The position numbers and the translations under genes are program-made. The notes under the pieces were generated by a model. It did not search any database. It was not told where the DNA came from and worked only from the letters and a program-made list of their open reading frames with translations. Positions 1-7,853 of a DNA stretch of 64,000 nucleotides are shown one piece after another. The DNA lies in the NCBI GenBank assembly GCA_963734955.1, contig CAVTJO010000007.1, positions 1 through 64,000 on the forward strand, given 5' to 3'. Each line of letters opens with the position of its first letter. Within the stretch, counting starts at the first letter, position 1. This DNA comes from UBA11986 sp963734955. Its GTDB lineage: Bacteria; Bacteroidota; Ignavibacteria; UBA10030; UBA6906.

Positions 1-220
1 CGCCAATATTGTTCAATGGGGCAGGCGGGCGCTCAACATGACGATAGTTGCCGGCGCATTCCGCGTGAGGCGGTTTACGTCTCGAAGTCATCCCAAGCGA
101 CCGACCCAATTGATTCATCCTTGCCGAGGGAGTCGACGGATCATTTCCGTGCCACGACCAGCATTTCAAAGTCCTCAGTCGTCAATGGGTTGTCCCTTGT
201 GGGAGTCGAAGAGTGGTCGT

Positions 221-260
221 GTCACGTTTAGACTCACGAAGAGCGTTCACTCAGCGTGAC
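221..260. repeat. Degenerate copy of the GTCACCCT/AGGGTGAC palindromic repeat
   Basis: The outer arms read GTCACG and CGTGAC around a core resembling GACTCACGAAGAGCGTTC. It is more diverged than the copies at 1438-2098 but has the same order of elements. Confidence 0.55.
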
Positions 261-282
261 GCGGGCTTTGTTTCTTCTCATG

Positions 283-331
283 CCACCCTGCGACTCGTCC
301 GCCAAAGTGCGGCGGACTCGCTCAGGGTGAC
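283..331. repeat. Palindromic repeat copy with an inner GTCCGCC/GGCGGAC hairpin
   Basis: The outer arms are CACCCTG and CAGGGTG. An inner perfect 7-bp inverted pair, GTCCGCC and GGCGGAC, is separated by a short loop, so the whole unit can fold as a long hairpin. It is the variant copy of the repeat family seen between cydB and cydA. Confidence 0.65.
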
Positions 332-352
332 GGGGTTTTTCAACGGCGTGAA

Positions 353-1392
353 TCAGTAGCCCTCGGCGGAGAGCTTTACTTTCCCTCTAAATGAATAGAA
401 TAGATAGGCAAAGTAGCCTAGAGCGATGACAATTCCGATCGACCACCAGACAAGTCCGACTCCCAGTCCATATTCATGAGTAATGGTGTTGTAGACGGTA
501 AGACTGTATTTCGGGTCAGTGGATGCATGTAGGACGTTCGGGAACTGGCCGAATGCCGTGCTTGCAAGCATTCCGGCAATGAATGCCGCAGATGAGAGAA
601 ACGCTCCTGAATCTTGAGCTCTCTTATTATAGTAGATCATCCCGAGCAATCCCAACACGCCCAAAAGTGGAAAGATGAATCCCCAGAGGTGTTCCTGAAA
701 GTTTATCCATATCTCGGGACGTATTGAAGATACGGAAACGAGAGCTGCGATCGAGGTGAAAGCAACTCCCCACCATGCCTTCCCTGCGATATCGCGGGAA
801 CGAGCCTGTACAAGGCCCTCAGTCTTCATCGCGAGGTAATTCGCGCCGTGCACAGTGAGCGTAAAGAATGCGACCAATCCCATTGTCACCGTAAACCAAT
901 CCAGAATTCCCGCGTCCGGCACGACAGTGAACGTTGTCCAGAGCGGTTCAAAGAAGTAGCCGTCTGCCTGCAACGGTACGCCGCGAACAACGTTCCCGAC
1001 GCGGCACCAAAGAAGATCGCAAGGAGAATGCTGCCGAGAGCAAACACAGAATCCCAGAATGTCTTCCACATTGGATTATCGACATGATGCCGCAACTCTA
1101 TTCCCAGGCCGCGAAGCATCAGCAGCCATAGAACAATCATCAATGGAAGATAGAAGCCACTGAAGCTGGATGCGTATAACATCGGGAATGCGAAGTACAA
1201 TGTTCCGCCGGCAGCGAGGATCCACACCTCGTTGCCATCCCACACCGGGCCAATTGCCGCAAGCACCGAGCGTCGCTCGATATCATTCTTGGCAACGAAC
1301 AGATGAAGAATGCCCGCCCCGATGTCGAAGCCATCGAGCACTACATACATCGCCAGCATGAATGCAATTACTGAGAACCAGAGAATTTCCAT
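353..1392 (-). CDS. cydB: Cytochrome bd ubiquinol oxidase subunit II (frameshifted)
   Basis: Subunit II of the bd-type quinol oxidase, the integral membrane partner of CydA in reducing O2 with quinol. The N-terminal part (residues 1 to about 132) carries the family opening with GFDIGAGILHL and GPVWDGNEVWILAAGG. The C-terminal part resumes with RGVPLQADGYFFEPLWT. The two halves lie in different frames joined near 993-997, where GGGAACG appears in place of an expected GGGAAACG; restoring one base gives about 346 residues, normal for CydB. The start at 1392 has AAAGGA six bases upstream. cydA lies upstream on the same strand but 0.7 kb away, separated by repeats, which is unusual because cydA and cydB normally abut. 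Identity is sure; whether the frameshift is real is not. Confidence 0.93.
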
Positions 1393-1437
1393 TGCTTGTC
1401 CTTTCTAAATAAAGGTGCTGGGCTTGTTTTTCGTATG

Positions 1438-1475
1438 CCACCCTTCGACTCACAAAGAGCGTTCGCTCAGGGTGA
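1438..1475. repeat. Palindromic repeat copy 3
   Basis: The arms CACCCTTCGA and CGCTCAGGGTGACG enclose an A-rich loop with GAGCG. It sits just upstream of the cydB start and closely matches the copy at 1547. Confidence 0.75.
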
Positions 1476-1546
1476 CGCTAGGCCTCTTTTTCACCCGTCA
1501 GTCTGAGCGACCGAGTAACCGAAGAGATTGAAGACTGATACTCACT

Positions 1547-1585
1547 GTCACCCTTCGACTCCAAAAAGCGTTCGCTCAGGGTGAC
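1547..1585. repeat. Palindromic repeat copy 4 (best match to family consensus)
   Basis: It opens GTCACCCTTCGACTC and closes CGTTCGCTCAGGGTGAC. The outer 8-bp arms GTCACCCT and AGGGTGAC are exact reverse complements, around an AAAAAGC loop. Confidence 0.8.
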
Positions 1586-1651
1586 TTGTATTGTTCTCCT
1601 CGTCACTCTGAGTAACCTTCTGCGTTCAATCCTTGCGGGAGTCGAAGAGTG

Positions 1652-1945
1652 TCATTTAGTAGACTCCTTGCTCTTGGTCTTGGATGACCGGGCCAGCTCG
1701 TGCAGAAGTTCAAAGTCCCCTACGATTAACGCCTCTTTCTTTGCCCGTGTCCATTTCTTTATTCTTCGCTCTGCTTCAATCGCATCGGTTATGCACCAAA
1801 ACTCCTGACTCCATTTCAACCGGCGAATGTGCCGTCGCGATACTGAGCTACTCGCTGTTGGAGATTGGTTGTGCTGCCAACGTAATAGGTTCCGTCGGAA
1901 CAGCGGAGATGCAGACCAAGAATGTCTCAATGGAACCTTCTTCGT
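1652..1945 (-). pseudogene. GIY-YIG nuclease family protein, degraded
   Basis: Small GIY-YIG endonuclease-like gene broken into three frames. One frame reads CSDGTYYVGSTTNLQQRV, the family core with its catalytic Tyr and downstream GST. Another frame supplies the C-terminal half, WSQEFWCITDAIEAERRIKKW followed by KEALIVGDFELLHELA. The linker between halves is shortened by several residues and carries a stop, so at least two frameshifts and a small deletion are needed to explain it. The family is normally 80-100 residues. The 5' end reaches into a palindromic repeat at 1944-1983 and the 3' end abuts a fragment of another, so gene and repeats may move together. That link is inference. Confidence 0.75.
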
Positions 1946-1983
1946 CGCCCTTCGACTCCAAAAAACGTTCGCTCAGGGTGACG
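1944..1983. repeat. Palindromic repeat copy 5
   Basis: It opens GTCGCCCTTCGACTCC and closes GCTCAGGGTGACGG. It differs from the copy at 1547 by a few substitutions and overlaps the 5' end of the broken GIY-YIG gene. Confidence 0.75.
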
Positions 1984-2059
1984 GTGGTTTTTCTTTTTCA
2001 CCCGTCAGTCTGAGCGACCTTCAATGCCCAATCCTTGTGGGAGTCGAAGACTGTTCGAT

Positions 2060-2098
2060 GTCACCCTTCGACTTACAAAAGCGTTCGTTCAGGGTGTC
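2060..2098. repeat. Palindromic repeat copy 6
   Basis: It opens GTCACCCTTCGACTT and closes CGTTCAGGGTGTCCC, ending 14 bases short of the cydA stop codon. The outer pairing is slightly decayed on the right arm. Confidence 0.75.
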
Positions 2099-2111
2099 CC
2101 ATGTTTCTGTT

Positions 2112-3448
2112 TCAATGGCCGTGTGGTGAAGTATCCGGCCCCTGATTTATTGTCTTGATGACGAGGAACAGGAAGAGCACTCCGATCACGAAATACATTC
2201 CAAGAAATCCGAGCAATGTAAAGAGTGTATTGCCCGCCGAGACGTTAAGCGATGTCCCGTCCGCCATCTTCATCAATCCGTACACAAGCCATGGTTGCCG
2301 TCCCAGCTCGGCCGTCATCCAACCCGCTGTGTTGGCGATGTAGGGAAACGGGAACGCAAGCATAAGGATCCACAATAAGCCATCGTGCGAGAATAGAGCC
2401 TTCGTCTCCAGAGAAGAAATGTGGAGAGAAGCATGATGGCGATAAACATTGTCCCGAGCCCTACCATGATGTGATAGCTATAGTAAAGAAGAGGAATGTT
2501 TGTCGGCCACAGCTCCTTCGGAAACGCATCGAGGCCTTTGACTTCTGCGTTCCACCGATTGTAGGTGAGGAAACTGAGCATCTTCGGGATATGGAATGGA
2601 TTGTCCATCCGCATTTTGTCCATGTCCGGCTGGCCGATGAGCGTTAAGTGTGCACCTTCCGCGGTTTCGAACAAGCCTTCCATCGCAGCAAGGGTGACCG
2701 GCTGATGGAACGCGATGTTCTTTCCCTGACCGTCTCCTGTGGGAAATGCTACGAGTACGGCGGCAATGAATCCGGCGACAACACCAATCCGCACAAAAAT
2801 GTTGCCGTACTCCGTGTCCCGCTTTGCCAGAAGGTAGTATGCACCGACCGCGCTCATCGCGAACGCACCAGTGATGACCGCGCCGATCATGTTATGAGCA
2901 TACTGCCAGCCTGCCCACGGGTTGAAGAGCAATTCCCAGAAACTGGTGAGGTACACACTACCATCGGCAGCGACCGAGTAACCAACAGGATGCTGCATCC
3001 AGGCGTTGGTCACGATGATGAAATACCCGGAAAGCCATGACCCGAGCCAGACAAGCACCGCCGCCAGAAAATGCTTCTTCGGTCCGAGTTTCTTTTCTCC
3101 AAACAGGAAGAGTCCGAGAAAGCTCGACTCGAGGAAGAAGGCAAAGACGCCTTCCATCGCAAGCGTCTGACCGATGACACCTCCTGCGTATTTCGAAAAC
3201 CGTGCCCAATTTGTCCCGAACTGGAATTCCATCGGGATGCCGGTAACAACGCCGACGGCGAAGTTTGCGGCGAATATCTTCGCCCAGAACCGTGCACTTC
3301 GATTGTATCGTTCATCGTTCTTCTTGAGAGCAAGCCATTTCAGAACCACAATCAGAAGGGCAAGCCCCATGGTGAGTTGGGGGAAGAGGTAGTGATATGC
3401 TACGGTGAATGCAAATTGCAGTCGATGGAGAAGCAGCGCATCTTCCAT
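2112..3448 (-). CDS. cydA: Cytochrome bd ubiquinol oxidase subunit I (frameshifted)
   Basis: Heme-carrying subunit I of the bd quinol oxidase. It opens with LLHRLQFAFTVAYHYLFPQL, the family start that includes a heme-ligating His. It continues with GIPMEFQFGTNW and the conserved GRQPW near the C terminus. The last 85 or so residues, from LLWILMLAFPFPY on, lie in a different frame from the first 350. The switch is near 2385 and needs one missing base, after which the length is about 445 residues, as expected. The start at 3448 has AAAGGA nine bases upstream. It lies upstream of cydB with a repeat island between, so co-transcription would have to read through about 700 bases. A short Q-loop form is suggested by the length. 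Confidence 0.94.
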
Positions 3449-3741
3449 CTTTCAGTGTCCTTTCAATGTTGAGCAGTTGAGTGTGAGACGGTACGTCGGG
3501 AAGCATCATGGCGACTGGTCGGGTCAAATCTAAGGAAAAATGTCGAAAGATACGGATGCTGCTGGACGAGAACACTTCAACTGCACGCCTGATGCGGAGA
3601 GAAATGTCCGATATAGCCGTGGAAGTTCGAGTGGAGTTGAAGGAGAGGTCGTACGTGCAGATGGCCGGCCTGCTGATCACCGGATGAATCGGTATCTCAT
3701 CCGGATTCCGCCAGCGTGATCACTGTAGTTGCCACAGTGTT

Positions 3742-4863
3742 TTACCTTCTGAGGGCTTCTGCTTTCGGTGCCCCGCGTGAGACGGTGCGGCCGCTCTTGA
3801 TCCACCCCGATGTGCCGCCTTCGAGATTGTGGATGTTTGAATACCCACGCTTCACAAGAACGTGGGCAACCTCATACGACCGGTTTCCGCTCTGACAAAT
3901 CACGGCAATGGGATGTGCCTTGTCCGCCGGCAGATCATCAAGACGTCCGGCAATTTCGTTGATGGAGATGTTGATCACTCCGGGAATTGCGCCGAACGCC
4001 AGTAGCTCGAACGGTTCTCGCACGTCAAGCAGGAACATCGATCCGTTACTCTTCATCATCTCTGCAAGCTCTGCTGGATCAATGCCGCGGATTCCCTCGC
4101 CTTTCGTCGGAACGCGCTTTGTTCCACACTGCAGGGTGACGTTGCCGGTCTGGCCAGCGTCGGCAACGGGCGGAAAGAAGTCGGCCACGAATTTGACGTA
4201 CTCATCTTCCGTTCTGGGTTGCAGGAAAGGGTTCGACTTTCGCTCTTCGTGAAGATAGGAGAATGTCTGTCCTTCGTAATCATGGCCCGGATGGATTTTC
4301 GTCGACACGGGGAGCTTGAGGATCTTGTTGAACAGGCTGTTGTACTGTTCGCGGGGATTTCCTCCGGGTAGGTCGCTGCGCCCCGCCTGGCCTATGAGGA
4401 GAAGGTCTCCCGTAAACACGTTGTCCTCCAGGAGAAGACTGATGTGGTTGTCTGTGTGTCCCGGGGTGAAGAGCACCTGTATCTTCAGTTCCCCCACGAT
4501 AATTTCATCACCATCTTCAACAAACCGATCGACTTCGAATCCCGCGTTCTTTCTCAGAATACCCCCGATGCCGAACTTGTCTCCCTGGTCCACAATCTTC
4601 CACTTGTGCTTTGTATTCTCGTGCATCACCAGTTGTGCACCAGTGAGACGCCGCAGTTCTCCCGCGGCCGATACATGGTCGGCATGCGTGTGCGTGTCAA
4701 TGACATGAGTAATGCGCGCGTACGCCTGGTGTGCGGTATCGAGGATGAGTTGAACGTCCTGGATATTCGGATCGACGATGACTGCGTTGAGCGAGTCTTC
4801 GTCAATAATGAGGTAGGAGAGAGTTCCGGTATCGTCCGTCGAGCGGATCTGCTTGAGGATCAT
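3742..4863 (-). CDS. Persulfide dioxygenase-like MBL hydrolase fused to rhodanese
   Basis: Two-domain protein of 373 residues. The N-terminal metallo-beta-lactamase domain has the metal motif THTHADH at residues 57-63, then FTPGHTDNHISL and GQAGRSDLPGG, the pattern of ETHE1-type persulfide dioxygenases. The C-terminal rhodanese domain has the active loop CQSGNRS near residue 330. Known ETHE1 proteins oxidise glutathione persulfide to sulfite; a rhodanese fused to one can supply or remove sulfane sulfur. The start at 4863 is chosen because GGAG lies about ten bases upstream; a start 22 codons earlier is possible but its extension looks non-conserved. The SQR cluster a few kilobases away makes a role in persulfide removal likely. 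No glutathione genes are visible here, so the physiological thiol is unknown. Confidence 0.88.
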   Translation of the reverse strand: MILKQIRSTDDTGTLSYLIIDEDSLNAVIVDPNIQDVQLILDTAHQAYARITHVIDTHTHADHVSAAGELRRLTGAQLVMHENTKHKWKIVDQGDKFGIGGILRKNAGFEVDRFVEDGDEIIVGELKIQVLFTPGHTDNHISLLLEDNVFTGDLLLIGQAGRSDLPGGNPREQYNSLFNKILKLPVSTKIHPGHDYEGQTFSYLHEERKSNPFLQPRTEDEYVKFVADFFPPVADAGQTGNVTLQCGTKRVPTKGEGIRGIDPAELAEMMKSNGSMFLLDVREPFELLAFGAIPGVINISINEIAGRLDDLPADKAHPIAVICQSGNRSYEVAHVLVKRGYSNIHNLEGGTSGWIKSGRTVSRGAPKAEALRR

Positions 4864-5097
4864 TTCGGTATACTCCAGAATGAAAGAACAGTTTTGTACG
4901 CCTCGCACCACGATCCAGTCCCGGCTCACCCCACCGACCTTCCCGTCCGGGTTTGTCCAATGTAATTCAGAGAGGCCAAACTTGCAAATGTCCCCGACCC
5001 TTTCCTAAATTCTGAACCATTTCAAGGGATCGCCGACACAAGCGACAGCGTTGTCGATGCGACTGGTTCGATGGGGCAATTGATTCAGCCTGTTCCA

Positions 5098-5973
5098 TCA
5101 CGCGTATATCGTCCCCTTGTTGCCATGATGGATGACACCCATCAAGTTTGCCGCAATAATCAGGCATGCGCCTGTGATCATCGCGGCATCCAGCCTCTCG
5201 CCAAGAATCAACACACTGAGCACCAGGGAAACCGGTACATAAAGATAGTAAATGACTCCAGTCGTTCTGGTCGAGAGGGTGGTGGTGACACGCACCCAGA
5301 GTGTGTGAGCGATAAGAGTACAAAAGATCCCGAGGAAAAGCAGCCCCATCCAATCGGTAGAAGAAAGATGCCAGTCGCTCAGTGGTGAAAGGAGAAGAAA
5401 CATGACGAGCGCAAACGTAAACTGTCCGAGTGCACACGTTAACACAGGAACATGCGAGTACTTTTGTTGAAGAATCGGAAGGAACGCATAGAAGAACCCA
5501 CTGAGCACACCAAGGGCAAGTCCGATGACCTCCTTGTCGGCGATATTGAACTCCGGGATCACGAGAATATTTCCCGCGACGGCCATGCAGAGAACGAGAA
5601 TGTCGATTCCGGTGATCCTGCTGCGACGAAAGAACCAACCCAGCACAATGAGATGAACACCATAGGTTGAGAGACCAACTGTTGCGATGGATGCCGACCC
5701 GATCTTGATGCTGAAAAAAAATGCAAGCCAGTGGAGCGCAAAGAACACCCCCAACATGGCAAGGGGGCCCAGATCTCGGCGGGAAAATTCCTTCAGGCGT
5801 CCGGTGGCAAGCAGAAAAGGAAACAATACCACGATCGTAATTGTCAGCCTTGCGATCCCAATCGTAATTGCATTTGCCGAGACGAACTTCACGGCAACGG
5901 CAATGCAGCCGAAAAGGAATAATGCAATTCCTGATTCAATGGCAATGCGAAGCGAAAATCGGCGGGTGATCAA
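5098..5973 (-). CDS. EamA/DMT family transporter
   Basis: Inner-membrane protein of 291 residues with about ten hydrophobic helices in two five-helix repeats, the drug/metabolite transporter layout. The second EamA repeat carries YYLYVPVSLVLSVLILGE, a typical EamA segment. The substrate cannot be told from sequence. The start is TTG at 5973, overlapping the stop of the upstream DUF3788 gene in TTGA, with AAGGA six bases before it. The two genes are therefore translationally coupled. Confidence 0.85.
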   Translation of the reverse strand: MITRRFSLRIAIESGIALFLFGCIAVAVKFVSANAITIGIARLTITIVVLFPFLLATGRLKEFSRRDLGPLAMLGVFFALHWLAFFFSIKIGSASIATVGLSTYGVHLIVLGWFFRRSRITGIDILVLCMAVAGNILVIPEFNIADKEVIGLALGVLSGFFYAFLPILQQKYSHVPVLTCALGQFTFALVMFLLLSPLSDWHLSSTDWMGLLFLGIFCTLIAHTLWVRVTTTLSTRTTGVIYYLYVPVSLVLSVLILGERLDAAMITGACLIIAANLMGVIHHGNKGTIYA

Positions 5974-6380
5974 CGCAATTCCTTCAGGACCTCAAACACA
6001 ACGCGGAGTGGTCTCATGTCTCCTTGCTTCGTGATGGCAAGCCGCAATGGATATCCCTCGCGGTATTTCTTTGCTGACCTCAGGGCTGCCTTCAGCGCAG
6101 CGGGAAGGTCTGAGTGAAGCAACGCTTCTCTCTCGTTTTCACGCACAGCGAGCCCGACCTTGAACGAACCCTTCAGGGGTGCCAGGTAAAAGAGCGCCTT
6201 GCCTTTCCGGACGGCTTTGATCTGCCATCCAATTTTTGTGCCGTAGTACTTCCATTCGTGGTCAAAGTCCTTCGCCAGCGTCAGGATTGCCTTGTAGGAC
6301 GGATATAAATCACCAAGGACCCTCCTGATGTCCGACTCGTCGGGGGGATATCCCTTCCGGTCAACGTTCGAGTCTGTCAT
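5970..6380 (-). CDS. DUF3788 family protein
   Basis: Cytoplasmic protein of 136 residues. The centre, YYGTKIGWQIKAVRKGKAL followed by FYLAPLKGSFKVGLAV, and the end, REGYPLRLAITKQGD, match the DUF3788 family, whose function is unknown. There is no signal peptide or membrane helix. Its stop codon overlaps the start of the EamA transporter, so the pair forms a two-gene operon. No good ribosome binding site is seen at 6380, so the exact start is uncertain. Confidence 0.75.
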   Translation of the reverse strand: MTDSNVDRKGYPPDESDIRRVLGDLYPSYKAILTLAKDFDHEWKYYGTKIGWQIKAVRKGKALFYLAPLKGSFKVGLAVRENEREALLHSDLPAALKAALRSAKKYREGYPLRLAITKQGDMRPLRVVFEVLKELR

Positions 6381-6552
6381 CTGAGTGTTTGTTCAGGTAC
6401 TGGCCTGTGCAGTTCAATTGTAATGCGACTGGAATAGAAGTGACGTGACTTCCGAGAAGCTACTTCACGGCCGGATCAGAATCAACAGTGTTTCCTTCGC
6501 ACAGAGAACGGCGCGGCCGGATTCATGGTGACCACGCCGTTCCTGCATACCA

Positions 6553-7431
6553 CTACTTTGTGAGAACCAGCGTCTTTGTTTGCGTAACGCTTCCTGCCGC
6601 CAGTCTACAGTAGTAAACTCCGCTGGGATGATTACTTGCATCCCATGTGGCTGAATGCACCCCGGGTTCACTCATCCCGTGCACGAGGGTTGTGACCTCT
6701 CTTCCCAGCATGTCATATATATTGAGCGTTACAAGACTCGCCCCTGATAGTTGATAGCTGATCGTTGTCGAAGGATTGAAAGGATTGGGGTAGTTCTGCG
6801 ACAACGAAGTCGTGAGTGGCAGATTCTCGCGAGGCTGTTTGACATCAGCGCTTCCCGAGAGCTCAATGTCATCAAGAATGAAATAGGACCCTGGGTGCAC
6901 GTCGCTTCCCGTGACAGGTCCGGCAATCAGTATTTGCACAATGCACAGGTCTGGGATATCCGAAGTCTGATATGCAAACGGGACGTTGAATGAGGTAAAT
7001 GCTGTCACTTCCGTCGGATTCGCGGTTGCGGCGATTGCCACGAGTGTTCCGGTTTCCCCTCCTGCAAAAAGCTCAACGTTGATTCCGAACTTATCGCCGC
7101 CCACCGAGTGAAACTGATAGTAACCGGCAAACGACGCCGGTCTCTGGTTGTATGCAAAGCCGTGGCCTCCCGGACCGGATTGGATCGCCGGAGCGTACCC
7201 CACCGGACCCAACGTAATGACATCACCCCTGACTGCGAGAGCGCCACCATGGGAAACAGTCGACTGGATCACATTGGTGAGAACTGGAGGCGCATTGGTT
7301 GTGGCCCAGTTCGTAGGATCGACTCCCGCCCAACTCTCGAATCCTCCATTCGGAATTTGTGAAAATGATGCATTGTGGAACAAGCAAACAGTGATTGCCG
7401 CGAAAACCACAACACTGTATCTGATGAACAT
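6553..7431 (-). CDS. Secreted protein with T9SS C-terminal sorting domain
   Basis: Exported protein of 292 residues. It has a signal peptide (residues 1 to about 24, ending in SFSQ) and a beta-rich central part that starts IPNGGFESWAG, resembling carbohydrate-binding-like domains that open with NGGFE. The sorting domain begins at SLSQNYPNPFNPSTTISYQL and ends VTQTKTLVLTK. The T9SS domain directs export across the outer membrane and is cleaved on the surface; this is known for the family. The start at 7431 follows AAGGAGG by five bases. The function of the middle part is unknown. Confidence 0.85.
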   Translation of the reverse strand: MFIRYSVVVFAAITVCLFHNASFSQIPNGGFESWAGVDPTNWATTNAPPVLTNVIQSTVSHGGALAVRGDVITLGPVGYAPAIQSGPGGHGFAYNQRPASFAGYYQFHSVGGDKFGINVELFAGGETGTLVAIAATANPTEVTAFTSFNVPFAYQTSDIPDLCIVQILIAGPVTGSDVHPGSYFILDDIELSGSADVKQPRENLPLTTSLSQNYPNPFNPSTTISYQLSGASLVTLNIYDMLGREVTTLVHGMSEPGVHSATWDASNHPSGVYYCRLAAGSVTQTKTLVLTK

Positions 7432-7853
7432 GGAGCCTCCTTGATGATGAATGAACTCCTGGGCCAAATCCCTCTGTGTTCGTCGTTGTAGCGTCAGGTG
7501 CCTCCCATAAATGTGAGCGCAAGTGCTCACACTTGTCATGGTTCATAAAAACAGGTGGATAGGTCTGGGGTGAACGAATGAAAGGAACGAGAAATCCGAA
7601 GCTAAACAACCGTGAAAAGGTAGTTCAAAGCGAGAGGAGAGTCAAGGGGGCGAGACGTCTCGACGAAGTTGAACTGTTCCCAACGGCTGATCCTGTGGTG
7701 CGCATCACGGAAAGCAGCGGAGATTTCGGGACGACCGGAATGGAAATAGCCCGGGCGATCAAGGAGATCGCTGCAAATCGGGCTACTGTGGGGGAATGTC
7801 TTCAGCTGTCGGGGAGAGAGTGTACAATTATCCGATGCGACCTCGGCACTCTT
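7432..7853. other. Intergenic region between two T9SS cargo genes
   Basis: About 420 bases with no convincing gene. It holds the 5' leader of the gene ending at 6553 and the 3' flank of the gene ending at 7854. A perfect 7-bp dyad lies at 7512-7531. A reading frame running rightward from 7578 overlaps the conserved sorting domain of the next gene on the other strand and is not credible. Confidence 0.6.
7512..7531. promoter_or_regulatory. Perfect dyad TGTGAGC-N6-GCTCACA (operator candidate)
   Basis: Two exact inverted 7-bp arms with a six-base spacer lie about 80 bases upstream of the start at 7431. The symmetry and position fit a repressor or activator site. No regulator gene is adjacent, and a plain hairpin is equally possible. 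Confidence 0.4.

Larger units (their letters stand above)
1..352. other. Non-coding interval with degenerate palindromic repeats
   Basis: No credible gene is seen on either strand. The right half holds two diverged copies of the palindromic repeat that is common between cydB and cydA. The fragment GGGAGTCGAAGAGTG near 201 matches text that flanks the better copies around 1640. The interval lies downstream of cydB, which is read on the minus strand and ends at 353. Confidence 0.6.

Noticed and set aside
4967..5638. Open frame on the minus strand overlapping the EamA gene
   Set aside because: It is out of frame with the well-supported transporter and has no conserved features.
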